Assembly: GCF_028765545.1 (NCBI RefSeq)
Contig: NZ_JARACP010000007.1
Location: 62,001-126,000, forward strand
Length of the DNA: 64,000 nucleotides
Direction of reading: 5' to 3'
Origin: Aliivibrio sp. S4MY1
Lineage (GTDB): Bacteria; Pseudomonadota; Gammaproteobacteria; Enterobacterales; Vibrionaceae
This document shows positions 56,183 to 64,000 of this stretch, piece after piece. Numbering within the stretch: position 1 is the stretch's first letter; the number at the start of each line of letters is the position of its first letter. Both the position numbers and the translations under genes were made by a program. The notes under the pieces are model-generated. The model ran no database searches. It worked only from the letters and a program-made list of their open reading frames with translations, and was not told the DNA's origin.

Positions 56183-57871
56183 CTAAGACGACTCAATATC
56201 ATTAAAGATGGTATTCTTAGTACCACGTTTAGCCTTATACAATAATTCGTCTGCTACTTTATAAGTATTTTTACCTGGAGAATAACTACTTAACCCACCA
56301 CTAATAGTAACAAATATACCATTATCCCAAACTAATTCTTTTGTCGCTTTTCGAATACTCTCAGTAATATGTATACTACGACTTTTACTAATGGTATCAA
56401 AAATAACCACAAACTCCTCGCCACCAATACGATAACATTTATGCTTACTACCTAAAATACGGGTGATCGTACTAGCCACCTTAACTAATACTCCATCACC
56501 AAAATCATGACCATAATTGTCATTAATCGCTTTAAAGTTATCAATATCTAAAATTAAAAAAGTATGATCAACTTGTGCTAATTTTCCATAGTCAATATTG
56601 AACTTCCGACGATTCAAGCAATTTGTTAGTGGATCTGTGAAATTTTCAATATTTAAGTATTTTATTCTTACGATTGTAAAGAATAATAATATCGATATAA
56701 GCATTAACACACTAAATGAAATTTTTAAGAAAAACATCGATTTTTCATGATCATCACTTAAATGAGCATTTTCACTTTGTTTTAATTTATTAGAAATCAA
56801 CAGCTGGTAATTATTATTTTGCTTCTTATTTATTAATAAATAATAACGATGATTAATATCATAAAGTTTTGATATATCCCCTATTTGATAATAATAATCA
56901 AACAAAGTGTTATACACAACTTTTGCATATCTGGCCTGATTATCCAGATCTACTATAGAGAGTAATTCTTCTTTTTTTTCTTCTATATATGAAAAGTCTT
57001 TTTTCCTAAACGATAATTGAAATTCCACAACAGAAACAAGCGTTGTCTTCCCTAATAGAAATCGCATCTGATCTTTCTCTAACTCGTCTTTAGCTACAGA
57101 CAAGTATTTACTTGCTTGGTCAAGTTGCCCAAGATAAGTGTAAGCCTCTGACTTTAAAGCAAGAGTATAGATATAATAATCTCGCCAATCTTCCTCACTA
57201 TACTCAGTACCATTTTTATCAACCATAGAAAGAGCTTTTAATGCTTTTATAGGGTTATCAAGCGCCAATTCATTTTCAGCAAGCGTTACCATTGCTTGAT
57301 TTTTTAATCTACGCCATCCAATAGTATCTTCGCTATAAATAATCGACTGAATTATCTTATTTGAGAATTCATACCCTTTAAAATAACTTATGGCCGATGC
57401 TATACTTAGCTCTCCACTTGCAATTTTAAATTTATCTTCACTCTCATTTGCAATTTGAATATAACTCAACATGGGATCTATCATACCAAAAAGATCATTA
57501 TCTTTAGATTTTAAAGTGGCTATTTTATCTAAAAAATATAGCGTATCATCACAACTAAATGACCCATTTTCAAAAACAATATTTAAAATTGCAATTCCTA
57601 TTTTAGGACCATTTTTATAAGCAAGAATAGGGCGAATGCTTTCTCCTATGGCTTTAATATTCTCACTATATTCATTTTTATTAATACGATTAAAATCGTC
57701 AATAATGCGGCACTCTAAAGGTTCACAATTCTGAGTAAGAGATAGTAATTGCTGCTCGTAATCCGTTACGTCAACATCACCACCATGATTATGAGACAAA
57801 TCATTAACAATAAAAACAATGGCATTGGAAATTATGATTATTCCAGTGATAAATAGGATTACTTTTTTCAT
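56183..57871 (-). CDS. Membrane-bound GGDEF protein (diguanylate cyclase) with periplasmic TPR-like sensor
   Basis: 562 residues from ATG 57871; an upstream TTG at 57925 is less likely because MKKVILFITGIIIISNAIVF is a natural first membrane helix. The periplasmic part (~30-390) consists of TPR-like helical repeats (LGQLDQASKYLSVAKDELEK), then a second helix (FFLKISFSVLMLISILLFFT) and a GGDEF domain: DPLTNCLNRRKF, LDIDNFKAINDNYGHDFGDG and active-site RIGGEEF. Substrate residues look complete, so it should make c-di-GMP. No RxxD inhibitory site is seen. It sits inside the PTS cluster, perhaps linking sugar status to c-di-GMP. Confidence 0.9.
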   Translation of the reverse strand: MKKVILFITGIIIISNAIVFIVNDLSHNHGGDVDVTDYEQQLLSLTQNCEPLECRIIDDFNRINKNEYSENIKAIGESIRPILAYKNGPKIGIAILNIVFENGSFSCDDTLYFLDKIATLKSKDNDLFGMIDPMLSYIQIANESEDKFKIASGELSIASAISYFKGYEFSNKIIQSIIYSEDTIGWRRLKNQAMVTLAENELALDNPIKALKALSMVDKNGTEYSEEDWRDYYIYTLALKSEAYTYLGQLDQASKYLSVAKDELEKDQMRFLLGKTTLVSVVEFQLSFRKKDFSYIEEKKEELLSIVDLDNQARYAKVVYNTLFDYYYQIGDISKLYDINHRYYLLINKKQNNNYQLLISNKLKQSENAHLSDDHEKSMFFLKISFSVLMLISILLFFTIVRIKYLNIENFTDPLTNCLNRRKFNIDYGKLAQVDHTFLILDIDNFKAINDNYGHDFGDGVLVKVASTITRILGSKHKCYRIGGEEFVVIFDTISKSRSIHITESIRKATKELVWDNGIFVTISGGLSSYSPGKNTYKVADELLYKAKRGTKNTIFNDIESS

Positions 57872-57975
57872 TCTGACGATTATAAAAAAGAAAAGGAATA
57901 TACACTTAAACCTTCTATGCCACAATCTGTTAAATGCATTTATTATTCCTAATCACAAATATCTTACCTCCCTTT

Positions 57976-58839
57976 TTACTTAACCATAGTTCGATAGTCT
58001 GATGGGGTATAGCTGGTTTTCTTTTTAAATACACGATAAAAGTAGTTCACATCTTGAAAACCACAACGCGTAGCTACTTCAGTTAAGCGGAAGGTATATT
58101 TCTTAAGCATAAATTTTGCACGTTCAATACGCACCCAAGTGATGTAATCCGCTAACGTCATATGGCCTTGCTGCCTAAACATACGTGATAAGTGATTCGG
58201 TGAAATATTAAAGCGACTAGCTATATTATTTCTATCAATACTCCGATGGAAGTTTTCTTGGATATAAATACATATCCCTTGATAAAGATCTTCACTGCGC
58301 TTTTTAGGAGAAATAACATCATTTGGCTCACCTAACATTGTTTTGCTATAACTCAGCAATGCCAACAGAAGATATTCATCAATTTGATTTTTATTAGGTT
58401 CACGAGCGAGTGCATTTAGTGCTTCTAAAATATTATCAATCGCATGACCAGTTCGAGTCTGAATACTGTACTTTTGCACATCATAGAAACCCTCCTCACC
58501 CTTGCGCTTACTCACTAAGCTAAAGCCCACTTGTCTGCGACCAAAAAGTAAACTAAGCACAGAGCAATCTTCACTCCAAACGGGTTTATTCCAGCAGTTT
58601 GGTGGGATATAGAGCGCATCACCCGCCATGATTTTAACTTCGGTAATGCCAATGTCTGGATCTTCGATCTGATTTAGATATTCACCGCTGATCACTAGCT
58701 CTAAACGAGGAAAGTTAACTTGATAACAGCATGATGGAGGCGTGACTTTATCGCCTGCAAACCAGATCTGATTAAAGCTTTCTCTTTCTGACAGTAATGC
58801 CTCTAAAACAGTATTAAATACTAAACCCATGTCCATCAC
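57976..58839 (-). CDS. AraC-family transcriptional regulator of the PTS cluster
   Basis: 287 residues. Cupin-like N-terminal ligand domain (PRLELVISGEYLNQIEDPDI, AGDALYIPPNCWNKPVWSED) and a C-terminal pair of helix-turn-helices (IASRFNISPNHLSRMFRQQG, LTEVATRCGFQDVNYFYRVF, then KKKTSYTPSDYR). It is transcribed away from the EIIABC-manA operon, and a similar AraC gene stands beside the homologous PTS genes of Vibrio cholerae (VC1820-VC1827 region, from memory). Its likely targets are the three identical-looking upstream sites in this cluster. Confidence 0.92.
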   Translation of the reverse strand: MMDMGLVFNTVLEALLSERESFNQIWFAGDKVTPPSCCYQVNFPRLELVISGEYLNQIEDPDIGITEVKIMAGDALYIPPNCWNKPVWSEDCSVLSLLFGRRQVGFSLVSKRKGEEGFYDVQKYSIQTRTGHAIDNILEALNALAREPNKNQIDEYLLLALLSYSKTMLGEPNDVISPKKRSEDLYQGICIYIQENFHRSIDRNNIASRFNISPNHLSRMFRQQGHMTLADYITWVRIERAKFMLKKYTFRLTEVATRCGFQDVNYFYRVFKKKTSYTPSDYRTMVK

Positions 58840-59008
58840 TTACTAAAATTAATCACACTTTTATCCACCAACCACATCAAAATCAGGATGTTATTGATAA
58901 ATAACCCATCAATCATTACATAAAAACAACAATGTAAGTCATTATTTATTAAGTACTTTTTTGACTGATGCATTATAGCTTTTTGTTTTTATAAAAATCG
59001 GAGCTGAA

Positions 59009-59051
59009 TCACACTTGGCTTTAGAGGATATAAAAATCCAGTAAATGCATT
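59009..59051 (+). promoter_or_regulatory. PTS regulon upstream site, copy 2
   Basis: TCACACTTGGC, spacer, GGATATAAAAA, TCCAGTAAATGCATT, ending 77 bp before the EIIABC start. It lies in the AraC/EIIABC divergent region and so may also govern the regulator. The rest of 58840-59128 shows no gene. Confidence 0.85.
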
Positions 59052-59128
59052 TCTCGCACACTTACCAATCTATCTCATCAGAATCACACTATTCCCACAC
59101 AAGACATTCACCCAAATGGGAATAACTT

Positions 59129-61030
59129 ATGATTACTGACTTAATCAACGAACAGCTAATTTGCTTAGATCTTGCAGCAAAAACCAAAGACGACGTTTTT
59201 TCTGAAATGGCAGAGCATCTTCTGCAACAAGGTCGAATCAATGACAAACAGGTATTTCTTAATGATATCTATGCAAGAGAAGAATTAGGAAATACAGGCT
59301 TTGAAGACGGCGTCGCATTACCACACGCGAAAAGCTCAGCGGTTATTTCCCCTGCCGTTATGATTGGTATCAGCAAACAAGGTATCGAATATGGCGCTGA
59401 AGATGGATTACCATCTAAATTATTCTTTATGATCGCTTCTCCTGAAAATGGTGCAGATCATCACATTGAAGTATTGGCTGAACTGTCTTGTAAATTAATT
59501 GAAGATGGATTTATTGAAAAATTCTTAGCGTCAACCTCACCAAAAATGGCGTTAGCACTGTTACTTGAAAAAACAGAAAACACCAACACAGGTGAAGCAA
59601 CCAATGGCTTTTTAATTGGTGTAACAGGGTGTCCTGCTGGTATTGCTCACACCTACTTAGCCTCTGAAGCACTAGAAAAAGGCGCGGCAGAATTAGGCTA
59701 CACCATCAAGGTTGAAACTAACGGATCTATTGGCGTTAAAAACAGCCCTACCGCAGAAGAAATCGAAAAAGCAGAAGCAATTATTGTCGCGTGTGACAAG
59801 CAAGTCGACCTTACACGCTTCGCAGGTAAAAAACTAATCCAAACCAACGTTAAAGCACCGATTAAAGATGCAAAAGGCTTAATTAATCAATCTCTTACAC
59901 AACCTCCTTTTGTTGCTGATACAACTAAATCAAGCTCAGAGAACAAAAGTAGCACTTCTCAAACTCGCTCAGATATTTATCGTTACCTAATGAATGGCGT
60001 ATCACACATGATCCCATTTGTTGTGACTGGCGGTTTATTAATTGCATTGGCACTTGCTCTGGGTGGTCAACCAACAGAAAGCGGTATGGCGATCCCTCCG
60101 GGCAGCTTATGGAATAAAGTACTCGATGTAGGTGTTGTTGCCTTTACCTTAATGATCCCAATTCTTGCAGGTTACATTGCGTACGCGATTGCCGATCGCC
60201 CTGCGCTTGCACCTGGCCTAATTGGTGGTTGGATTGCAAATAACGGTTCTTTCTATGGTGCTGAAGCTGGTACTGGTTTTATTGGCGCTATCATTGCTGG
60301 TTTACTTGTTGGTTACTTTGTTAAATTTATTGCCAACATCAACTACCACAAGTTCATTCAACCTCTTGTGCCTATCGTAATTGCACCGATTACGGGCTCA
60401 TTATTCATCGCGTCATTATTCATTTTTGTTATTGGTGCACCGATTGCTGATTTAATGGATTCTCTAAATGTACTACTAACCAACATGAGTACAGGTAACG
60501 TCGTTCTACTTGGTATCGTTTTAGGTGGTATGGCTGGATTTGATATGGGTGGTCCATTCAACAAAGTCGCCTTCCTATTCTCGGTTGGCATGATTGCAAG
60601 CGGTCAAACTCAATTTATGGGTGCAATGGCGTGTGCAATCCCTGTTGCTCCACTAGGTATGTCACTAGCAACGGTTATTGGTCGCAAGTTCAACATCTTT
60701 GAAGAGTCTGAAATTGAAGCCGGTAAAGCCTCTGGTGCGATGGGCTTAGTGGGTATTTCTGAAGGTGCAATTCCATTTGCAGCACAAGATCCACTCTCAG
60801 TTATCCCAGCAAACATCCTTGGTTCTATGGTTGCAGCAGTAATGGCATTCTCATTTGGTATTACAAACAGCGTTGCTCACGGCGGTCCTGTTGTTGCCCT
60901 ACTGGGTGCAATGAATAAACCGGTATTAGCACTGGCTTGTATGGCTGCGGGCGCAACCGTAACCGCATTGGTTTGTGTTTCTATTAAAAAAGCTCGCCAA
61001 TCTAAATCGTTTTCTGTAGCGGCAGCCTAA
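59129..61030 (+). CDS. Fructose/mannose-family PTS EIIABC
   Basis: 633 residues with all three domains: EIIA (1-150, phospho-His in GVALPHAKSSAV), EIIB (about 160-255, phospho-Cys in VTGCPAGIAHTYLASEAL) and EIIC (about 285-620, SHMIPFVVTGGLLIALALAL, IADRPALAPGLIGGWIAN, GMAGFDMGGPFNKVAFLF, ISEGAIPFAAQDPL). Only HPr is needed as phosphate donor. Followed by manA 94 bp later in the same direction, which points to mannose as substrate, giving mannose-6-phosphate; this is inference from context. Confidence 0.94.
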   Translation: MITDLINEQLICLDLAAKTKDDVFSEMAEHLLQQGRINDKQVFLNDIYAREELGNTGFEDGVALPHAKSSAVISPAVMIGISKQGIEYGAEDGLPSKLFFMIASPENGADHHIEVLAELSCKLIEDGFIEKFLASTSPKMALALLLEKTENTNTGEATNGFLIGVTGCPAGIAHTYLASEALEKGAAELGYTIKVETNGSIGVKNSPTAEEIEKAEAIIVACDKQVDLTRFAGKKLIQTNVKAPIKDAKGLINQSLTQPPFVADTTKSSSENKSSTSQTRSDIYRYLMNGVSHMIPFVVTGGLLIALALALGGQPTESGMAIPPGSLWNKVLDVGVVAFTLMIPILAGYIAYAIADRPALAPGLIGGWIANNGSFYGAEAGTGFIGAIIAGLLVGYFVKFIANINYHKFIQPLVPIVIAPITGSLFIASLFIFVIGAPIADLMDSLNVLLTNMSTGNVVLLGIVLGGMAGFDMGGPFNKVAFLFSVGMIASGQTQFMGAMACAIPVAPLGMSLATVIGRKFNIFEESEIEAGKASGAMGLVGISEGAIPFAAQDPLSVIPANILGSMVAAVMAFSFGITNSVAHGGPVVALLGAMNKPVLALACMAAGATVTALVCVSIKKARQSKSFSVAAA

Positions 61031-61123
61031 CCTTCCCTCTCTCCAGTGTTTTCTCTCTTGATTCAGTAAAACAAGATTTGAAACGCACTGGAGAAGTTTT
61101 CCATTGATGACATCGAGTGCATT

Positions 61124-62323
61124 ATGAATAAATCAACTCAACAATTCTTTTACCCTATGACCAATGTAATTCAAGACTATGCATGGGGAAGTTTCACCTC
61201 TATCGAAGCTTTATTTGATATAAAAAACACCAGCAATAAGCCACAAGCAGAATTATGGATGGGCGCTCACCCAAATGGTTGCTCTACCGTTATCATTAAT
61301 GGTCAGCCGATCTTATTATCTGACTTAATAAATCAAAACCAAGCTGCGTGTTTATCTTCACTCACTGCAGATCATTTTGGTGAACTGCCTTATTTATTCA
61401 AAGTGTTAGCTGCTGAAAAAGCACTATCTATTCAAGTTCACCCTAATAAACAACAAGCCATGGCTGGCTATGATAAAGAAGAACATGCAGGTATTGCATT
61501 AAATGCCTTTAATCGTAATTACAAAGACAATAACCATAAGCCTGAACTGGTATACGCTTTAACACCTTACAAAGCGATGAATGGTTTTAGAGAATACCAA
61601 GAGATCATCAGCCTATTTAACCAAATGGCTCTGCCTTCTCTTGAAGAAATCATCACACGTTTTGAACAACAACCAAACTCACAAGGCTTAAAATGTTTCT
61701 TTAAAGCGATTCTTTCATTAACTGATGAAGCAAAAGAGTCAGCATTAACAGAGCTAGGCCACTTCGCCAGCAATAATAAACAGAGTGAACTATTTGCTTT
61801 AATTGATGATTTATCAACTCAATACCCAAATGACATTGGCTTATTTACTCCATTAATTCTTAATGTCATTACTCTGCAACCGGGCGAAGCCATGTACTTA
61901 AATGCGTGTACGCCTCATGCTTACATTAATGGTACTGGGCTAGAGATAATGGCAAATTCAGACAATGTATTACGTGCAGGGTTAACCCCAAAATTCATGG
62001 ATATTGATGAGCTTATGGATTGCACAGAGTTTGTAAGTATTCCTGCAGACTCCTTGATTATGCAACCTAACATTATTAATGGAGGGATGAATTACCCTAT
62101 CCCTGTGAGTGATTTTAAATTCTCAGTATTTGCACCTGCTGATGATCTGCCATTAGAAACACACAGCGCAGAGATCTTGTTTGCGATTGATGGTGATATG
62201 ACATTGAATCACTCAACCGGTGAAACCGTCAATGTACCTAAAGGGCATTCTATTTTTGTTCCGGCTTACGCGCACCAATACACATTGAAATCTAGCGGAA
62301 AAGTGGCAAGAGCGTATAACTAA
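61124..62323 (+). CDS. manA: Mannose-6-phosphate isomerase ManA
   Basis: 399 residues of type I phosphomannose isomerase; interconverts mannose-6-phosphate and fructose-6-phosphate with one zinc. The zinc ligands are visible: IQVHPNK (Gln, His), HKPELVYAL (Glu), and the His in TPHAYINGTGLEIMANSDN; the latter segment with VLRAGLTPK carries the catalytic Arg region. N-terminal IQDYAWGS is the family's opening motif. Downstream of the EIIABC gene in the same direction, consistent with a mannose uptake-and-use operon. Ends at a terminator. Confidence 0.96.
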   Translation: MNKSTQQFFYPMTNVIQDYAWGSFTSIEALFDIKNTSNKPQAELWMGAHPNGCSTVIINGQPILLSDLINQNQAACLSSLTADHFGELPYLFKVLAAEKALSIQVHPNKQQAMAGYDKEEHAGIALNAFNRNYKDNNHKPELVYALTPYKAMNGFREYQEIISLFNQMALPSLEEIITRFEQQPNSQGLKCFFKAILSLTDEAKESALTELGHFASNNKQSELFALIDDLSTQYPNDIGLFTPLILNVITLQPGEAMYLNACTPHAYINGTGLEIMANSDNVLRAGLTPKFMDIDELMDCTEFVSIPADSLIMQPNIINGGMNYPIPVSDFKFSVFAPADDLPLETHSAEILFAIDGDMTLNHSTGETVNVPKGHSIFVPAYAHQYTLKSSGKVARAYN

Positions 62324-62347
62324 CGGTTAGATCTAAAGAGAGAAATA

Positions 62348-62382
62348 AGCTGATTTAGCACTGTTGTTAAGTCGGCTTTTTT
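62348..62382 (+). terminator. Terminator after manA
   Basis: AGCTGATTTA (62349-62358) / TAAGTCGGCT (62368-62377) with wobbles, then TTTTT. The minus-strand EIIA gene ends just beyond it. Confidence 0.8.
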
Positions 62383-62384
62383 AC

Positions 62385-63170
62385 TTATAACAGCTGGCAC
62401 ATGGCGTATAGAATCAACGCCTGTAACCCTTTTGGTTGTCTCGTATTTACCAAGCGTTGGCTAAACTCCTCAGACAACATATTACGAGTTAAATAGGTCG
62501 CGGCCATAATCATAGGTTTACTTGGTTTCTCAGGCAAAACCAACGCAATAATTAAGTTTACCTCCCCCATTTTTGACGCCCAATCAACCGAATAATCACT
62601 ACGAATAATCGCAATTGTCGGTTTTTCAACATAAGAGGAAATAACATGAGGTAAGGCGATTTGTTTTGCCATTGCTGTTGATGAGCGCTCTTCTCGTTTT
62701 ATCAAAGACAGCAACAATTCATCAGACTCTTGCGGGTAAATCAGCTGCGACAAGCCTTTCAAAATCTCGAATTTAGATAAATTGGCTTGCGCTTTGACGT
62801 AATGAAAATCAACTTCGCAGTTAGGAGTTAATTGCGGACGGGTATTAACAATAGTTTCTGAAAAATCACACAGTTTATCGGAGGCAACAAAATCAAAAGT
62901 TGAAGCAAGTAAGTCAGTCAGAACAAAATTAGCCCACTCAGCATCCATGCCTACCGTCACTAATTGACAAAAATCGCCCGGCCTTAATCCTACTTTTAAT
63001 AAACCAAGTGGACTTGCTGCGTCACTACTGAGGTTTTGAGTAATATTATCGATATATACAAGGCTTTGAAACTTTTTAGCAAGTCGAGTGAGTTGACTCG
63101 CCACTTGAGGTGGCAAGCCTTGCTCTTTCACAAAGAAGGTAATGCGATAGTCGATAATTGTCGACATCAT
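62385..63170 (-). CDS. PTS protein with HPr-like N-terminus and EIIA (fructose type) domain
   Basis: 261 residues. The first ~90 follow the HPr fold (FFVKEQGLPPQVASQLTRLA, then ASPLGLLKVGLRPGDFCQLV and TVGMDAEWA), but the phospho-His is replaced: GLPPQVA stands where HPr has GLHARPA. The second part is EIIA_2 with phospho-His in QIALPHVISSYV and NLIIALVLPE. It may therefore donate phosphate from EIIA to the neighbouring EIIB while its HPr-like domain is structural or regulatory. The start codon overlaps the end of the EIIB gene (TAATGATG), so the two are translationally coupled. Confidence 0.85.
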   Translation of the reverse strand: MMSTIIDYRITFFVKEQGLPPQVASQLTRLAKKFQSLVYIDNITQNLSSDAASPLGLLKVGLRPGDFCQLVTVGMDAEWANFVLTDLLASTFDFVASDKLCDFSETIVNTRPQLTPNCEVDFHYVKAQANLSKFEILKGLSQLIYPQESDELLLSLIKREERSSTAMAKQIALPHVISSYVEKPTIAIIRSDYSVDWASKMGEVNLIIALVLPEKPSKPMIMAATYLTRNMLSEEFSQRLVNTRQPKGLQALILYAMCQLL

Positions 63171-63469
63171 TATGAAAGGTGTTTTCTCAAAATAGTGTCT
63201 ACATCTGTCAGTATAGATTCAATACTGTATTGCTTAGTATTAATGCCTAAAAAACGACTCTTATTTTCAATTTCGATATCTGATGCAATAATAACAAGAT
63301 CTGCATTCACAATATCCACAGGTGTGAGAACTTCTTCAACACCCATTGCGCCTTGAGTTTCCACTTTAATTGACACTCCCAATTTCGCAGCCGCCTTTTT
63401 AAGCACATCTGCTGCCATGTAAGTGTGTGCAATTCCGGTTGGACACGCTGTTACCGCCACAATTTTCAT
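63170..63469 (-). CDS. Free-standing fructose-family PTS EIIB
   Basis: 99 residues, a single EIIB domain with phospho-Cys in AVTACPTGIAHTYMAADVLK and IKVETQGAMGVEEVLTPVDI. No membrane EIIC is fused; it must pair with an EIIC encoded elsewhere, perhaps in the EIIABC genes nearby. First gene of a two-gene operon, divergent from the EIIABC at 63718. Confidence 0.9.
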   Translation of the reverse strand: MKIVAVTACPTGIAHTYMAADVLKKAAAKLGVSIKVETQGAMGVEEVLTPVDIVNADLVIIASDIEIENKSRFLGINTKQYSIESILTDVDTILRKHLS

Positions 63470-63602
63470 GATTTACTCTTACATTAGTAAAAACCCAAAT
63501 AGCTCAATGTATTCACAAGATACTAATTTGAATAACAATACACTGGCTATTTCTCTCTCACTTATCATAAAGTCCTTTAGCATCAATTAATAAGGAGCAA
63601 AC

Positions 63603-63645
63603 TCACACTTTGACTAGTGGGGTACAATAATCCAGTAAATGCCTT
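63603..63645 (+). promoter_or_regulatory. PTS regulon upstream site, copy 3
   Basis: TCACACTTTGA, spacer, GGGTACAATAA, TCCAGTAAATGCCTT, ending 73 bp before the start at 63718. It lies in the 248-bp divergent region also serving the EIIB/EIIA operon; otherwise nothing is seen there. Confidence 0.85.
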
Positions 63646-63717
63646 TTTTATCCAGTTATTAAAATCCAAAGATCCACTAACATGGCCAACAAATTACCGA
63701 TAAAAAATGGAATCGTT

Positions 63718-64000
63718 ATGAACATCACCTCTCTTATTGACATTAATGTTATCTGTTTAGACCTAAAATCAACGTCTAAAGAAAGCATTATTGAAGAGAT
63801 GGTTAATATACTAAACGATGCCGGAAAACTATCGAATAAACAACAATTTCTAGCCGATGTGTGGGCGCGAGAAGAGATCGGAAATACTGGTTTTGAAGAC
63901 GGTATTGCGATCCCTCACGCCAAAAGTACTGCTGTCATTACCCCCTCTGTCGCTATTGGTATTAGTCGTACTGGTATTGATTATGGTGCTGAGGATGGCC
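63718..64000 (+). CDS. Fructose-family PTS EIIA domain, start of a larger EII gene (partial)
   Basis: Open to the window end. The 94 residues seen (MNITSLIDINVICLDLKSTS, REEIGNTGFEDGIAIPHAKS) align with the EIIA domain of the protein at 59129, including the phospho-His in AIPHAKS. The full gene is probably another EIIABC. ATG 63718 was chosen by that alignment; an in-frame ATG at 63682 is possible. Confidence 0.88.
   Translation, partial: MNITSLIDINVICLDLKSTSKESIIEEMVNILNDAGKLSNKQQFLADVWAREEIGNTGFEDGIAIPHAKSTAVITPSVAIGISRTGIDYGAEDG

Overview
The DNA looks like a chromosomal segment of an Aliivibrio/Vibrio species. It is AT-rich, galT and the phosphotransferase cluster are vibrio-like, and about 25 kb in the middle is an insertion-sequence graveyard of the kind known from Aliivibrio salmonicida. 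The species assignment is inference; no rRNA or tRNA gene is visible.

Layout. 1-5.1 kb: the end of a ROK-family gene, galT, a secreted endonuclease/exonuclease/phosphatase-fold protein, and a convergent pair encoding two secreted proteins (a glycerophosphodiesterase and a LamG-type lectin fold). 5.3-13.1 kb: two tandem copies of a small integrative element. Each begins at a short attachment-like sequence ending in CTATCCCTCCACCA (or a damaged version of it) followed by a DUF6538-type tyrosine recombinase. The first carries a 948-residue GH18 chitinase as apparent cargo. 13.1-38 kb: fragments of at least nine IS families (IS3, IS4, IS5, IS66, IS256, IS630, IS982, IS1595, ISAs1, probably IS1634), between which a chemotaxis/c-di-GMP gene set survives: a CheX-like protein, an EAL phosphodiesterase with a degenerate CZB domain translationally coupled to a PilZ protein, a soluble CZB chemoreceptor, three membrane chemoreceptors and one chemoreceptor fragment.

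38.2-42.0 kb: a larger relative of the integrative elements, encoding a second tyrosine recombinase, a protein with an HxDE/HxH relaxase-like motif and a KfrA-like DNA-binding coiled-coil protein. 42.4-45.1 kb: small genes of unknown role (lipoprotein, membrane protein, XRE repressor with visible operators, orphan ParS/MbcA-type domain, GNAT-like protein). 45.8-51.5 kb: a third att-bounded element with a broken recombinase gene and an intact type VI secretion cargo: a PAAR-like (DUF4150) effector with a C-terminal AHH/HNH-type nuclease, followed 1 bp later by an Imm11-like immunity gene.

51.6-64 kb: ordinary chromosome. A YbdG-type mechanosensitive channel and an HdeD-like membrane protein precede a fructose/mannose-family PTS cluster: EIIBC + EIIA, a GGDEF protein, an AraC regulator, EIIABC + manA, HPr-like/EIIA + EIIB, and the start of another EIIABC. 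Three PTS transcription units share a nearly identical ~43-bp upstream sequence, most simply the binding site of the AraC protein; imported mannose-6-phosphate would feed ManA.

The most notable points are the tandem array of mini-elements sharing one attachment sequence, one carrying a chitinase and one a T6SS nuclease/immunity pair; the three-copy PTS regulatory site; and the EAL-CZB protein in which all three zinc-binding histidines are tyrosines.
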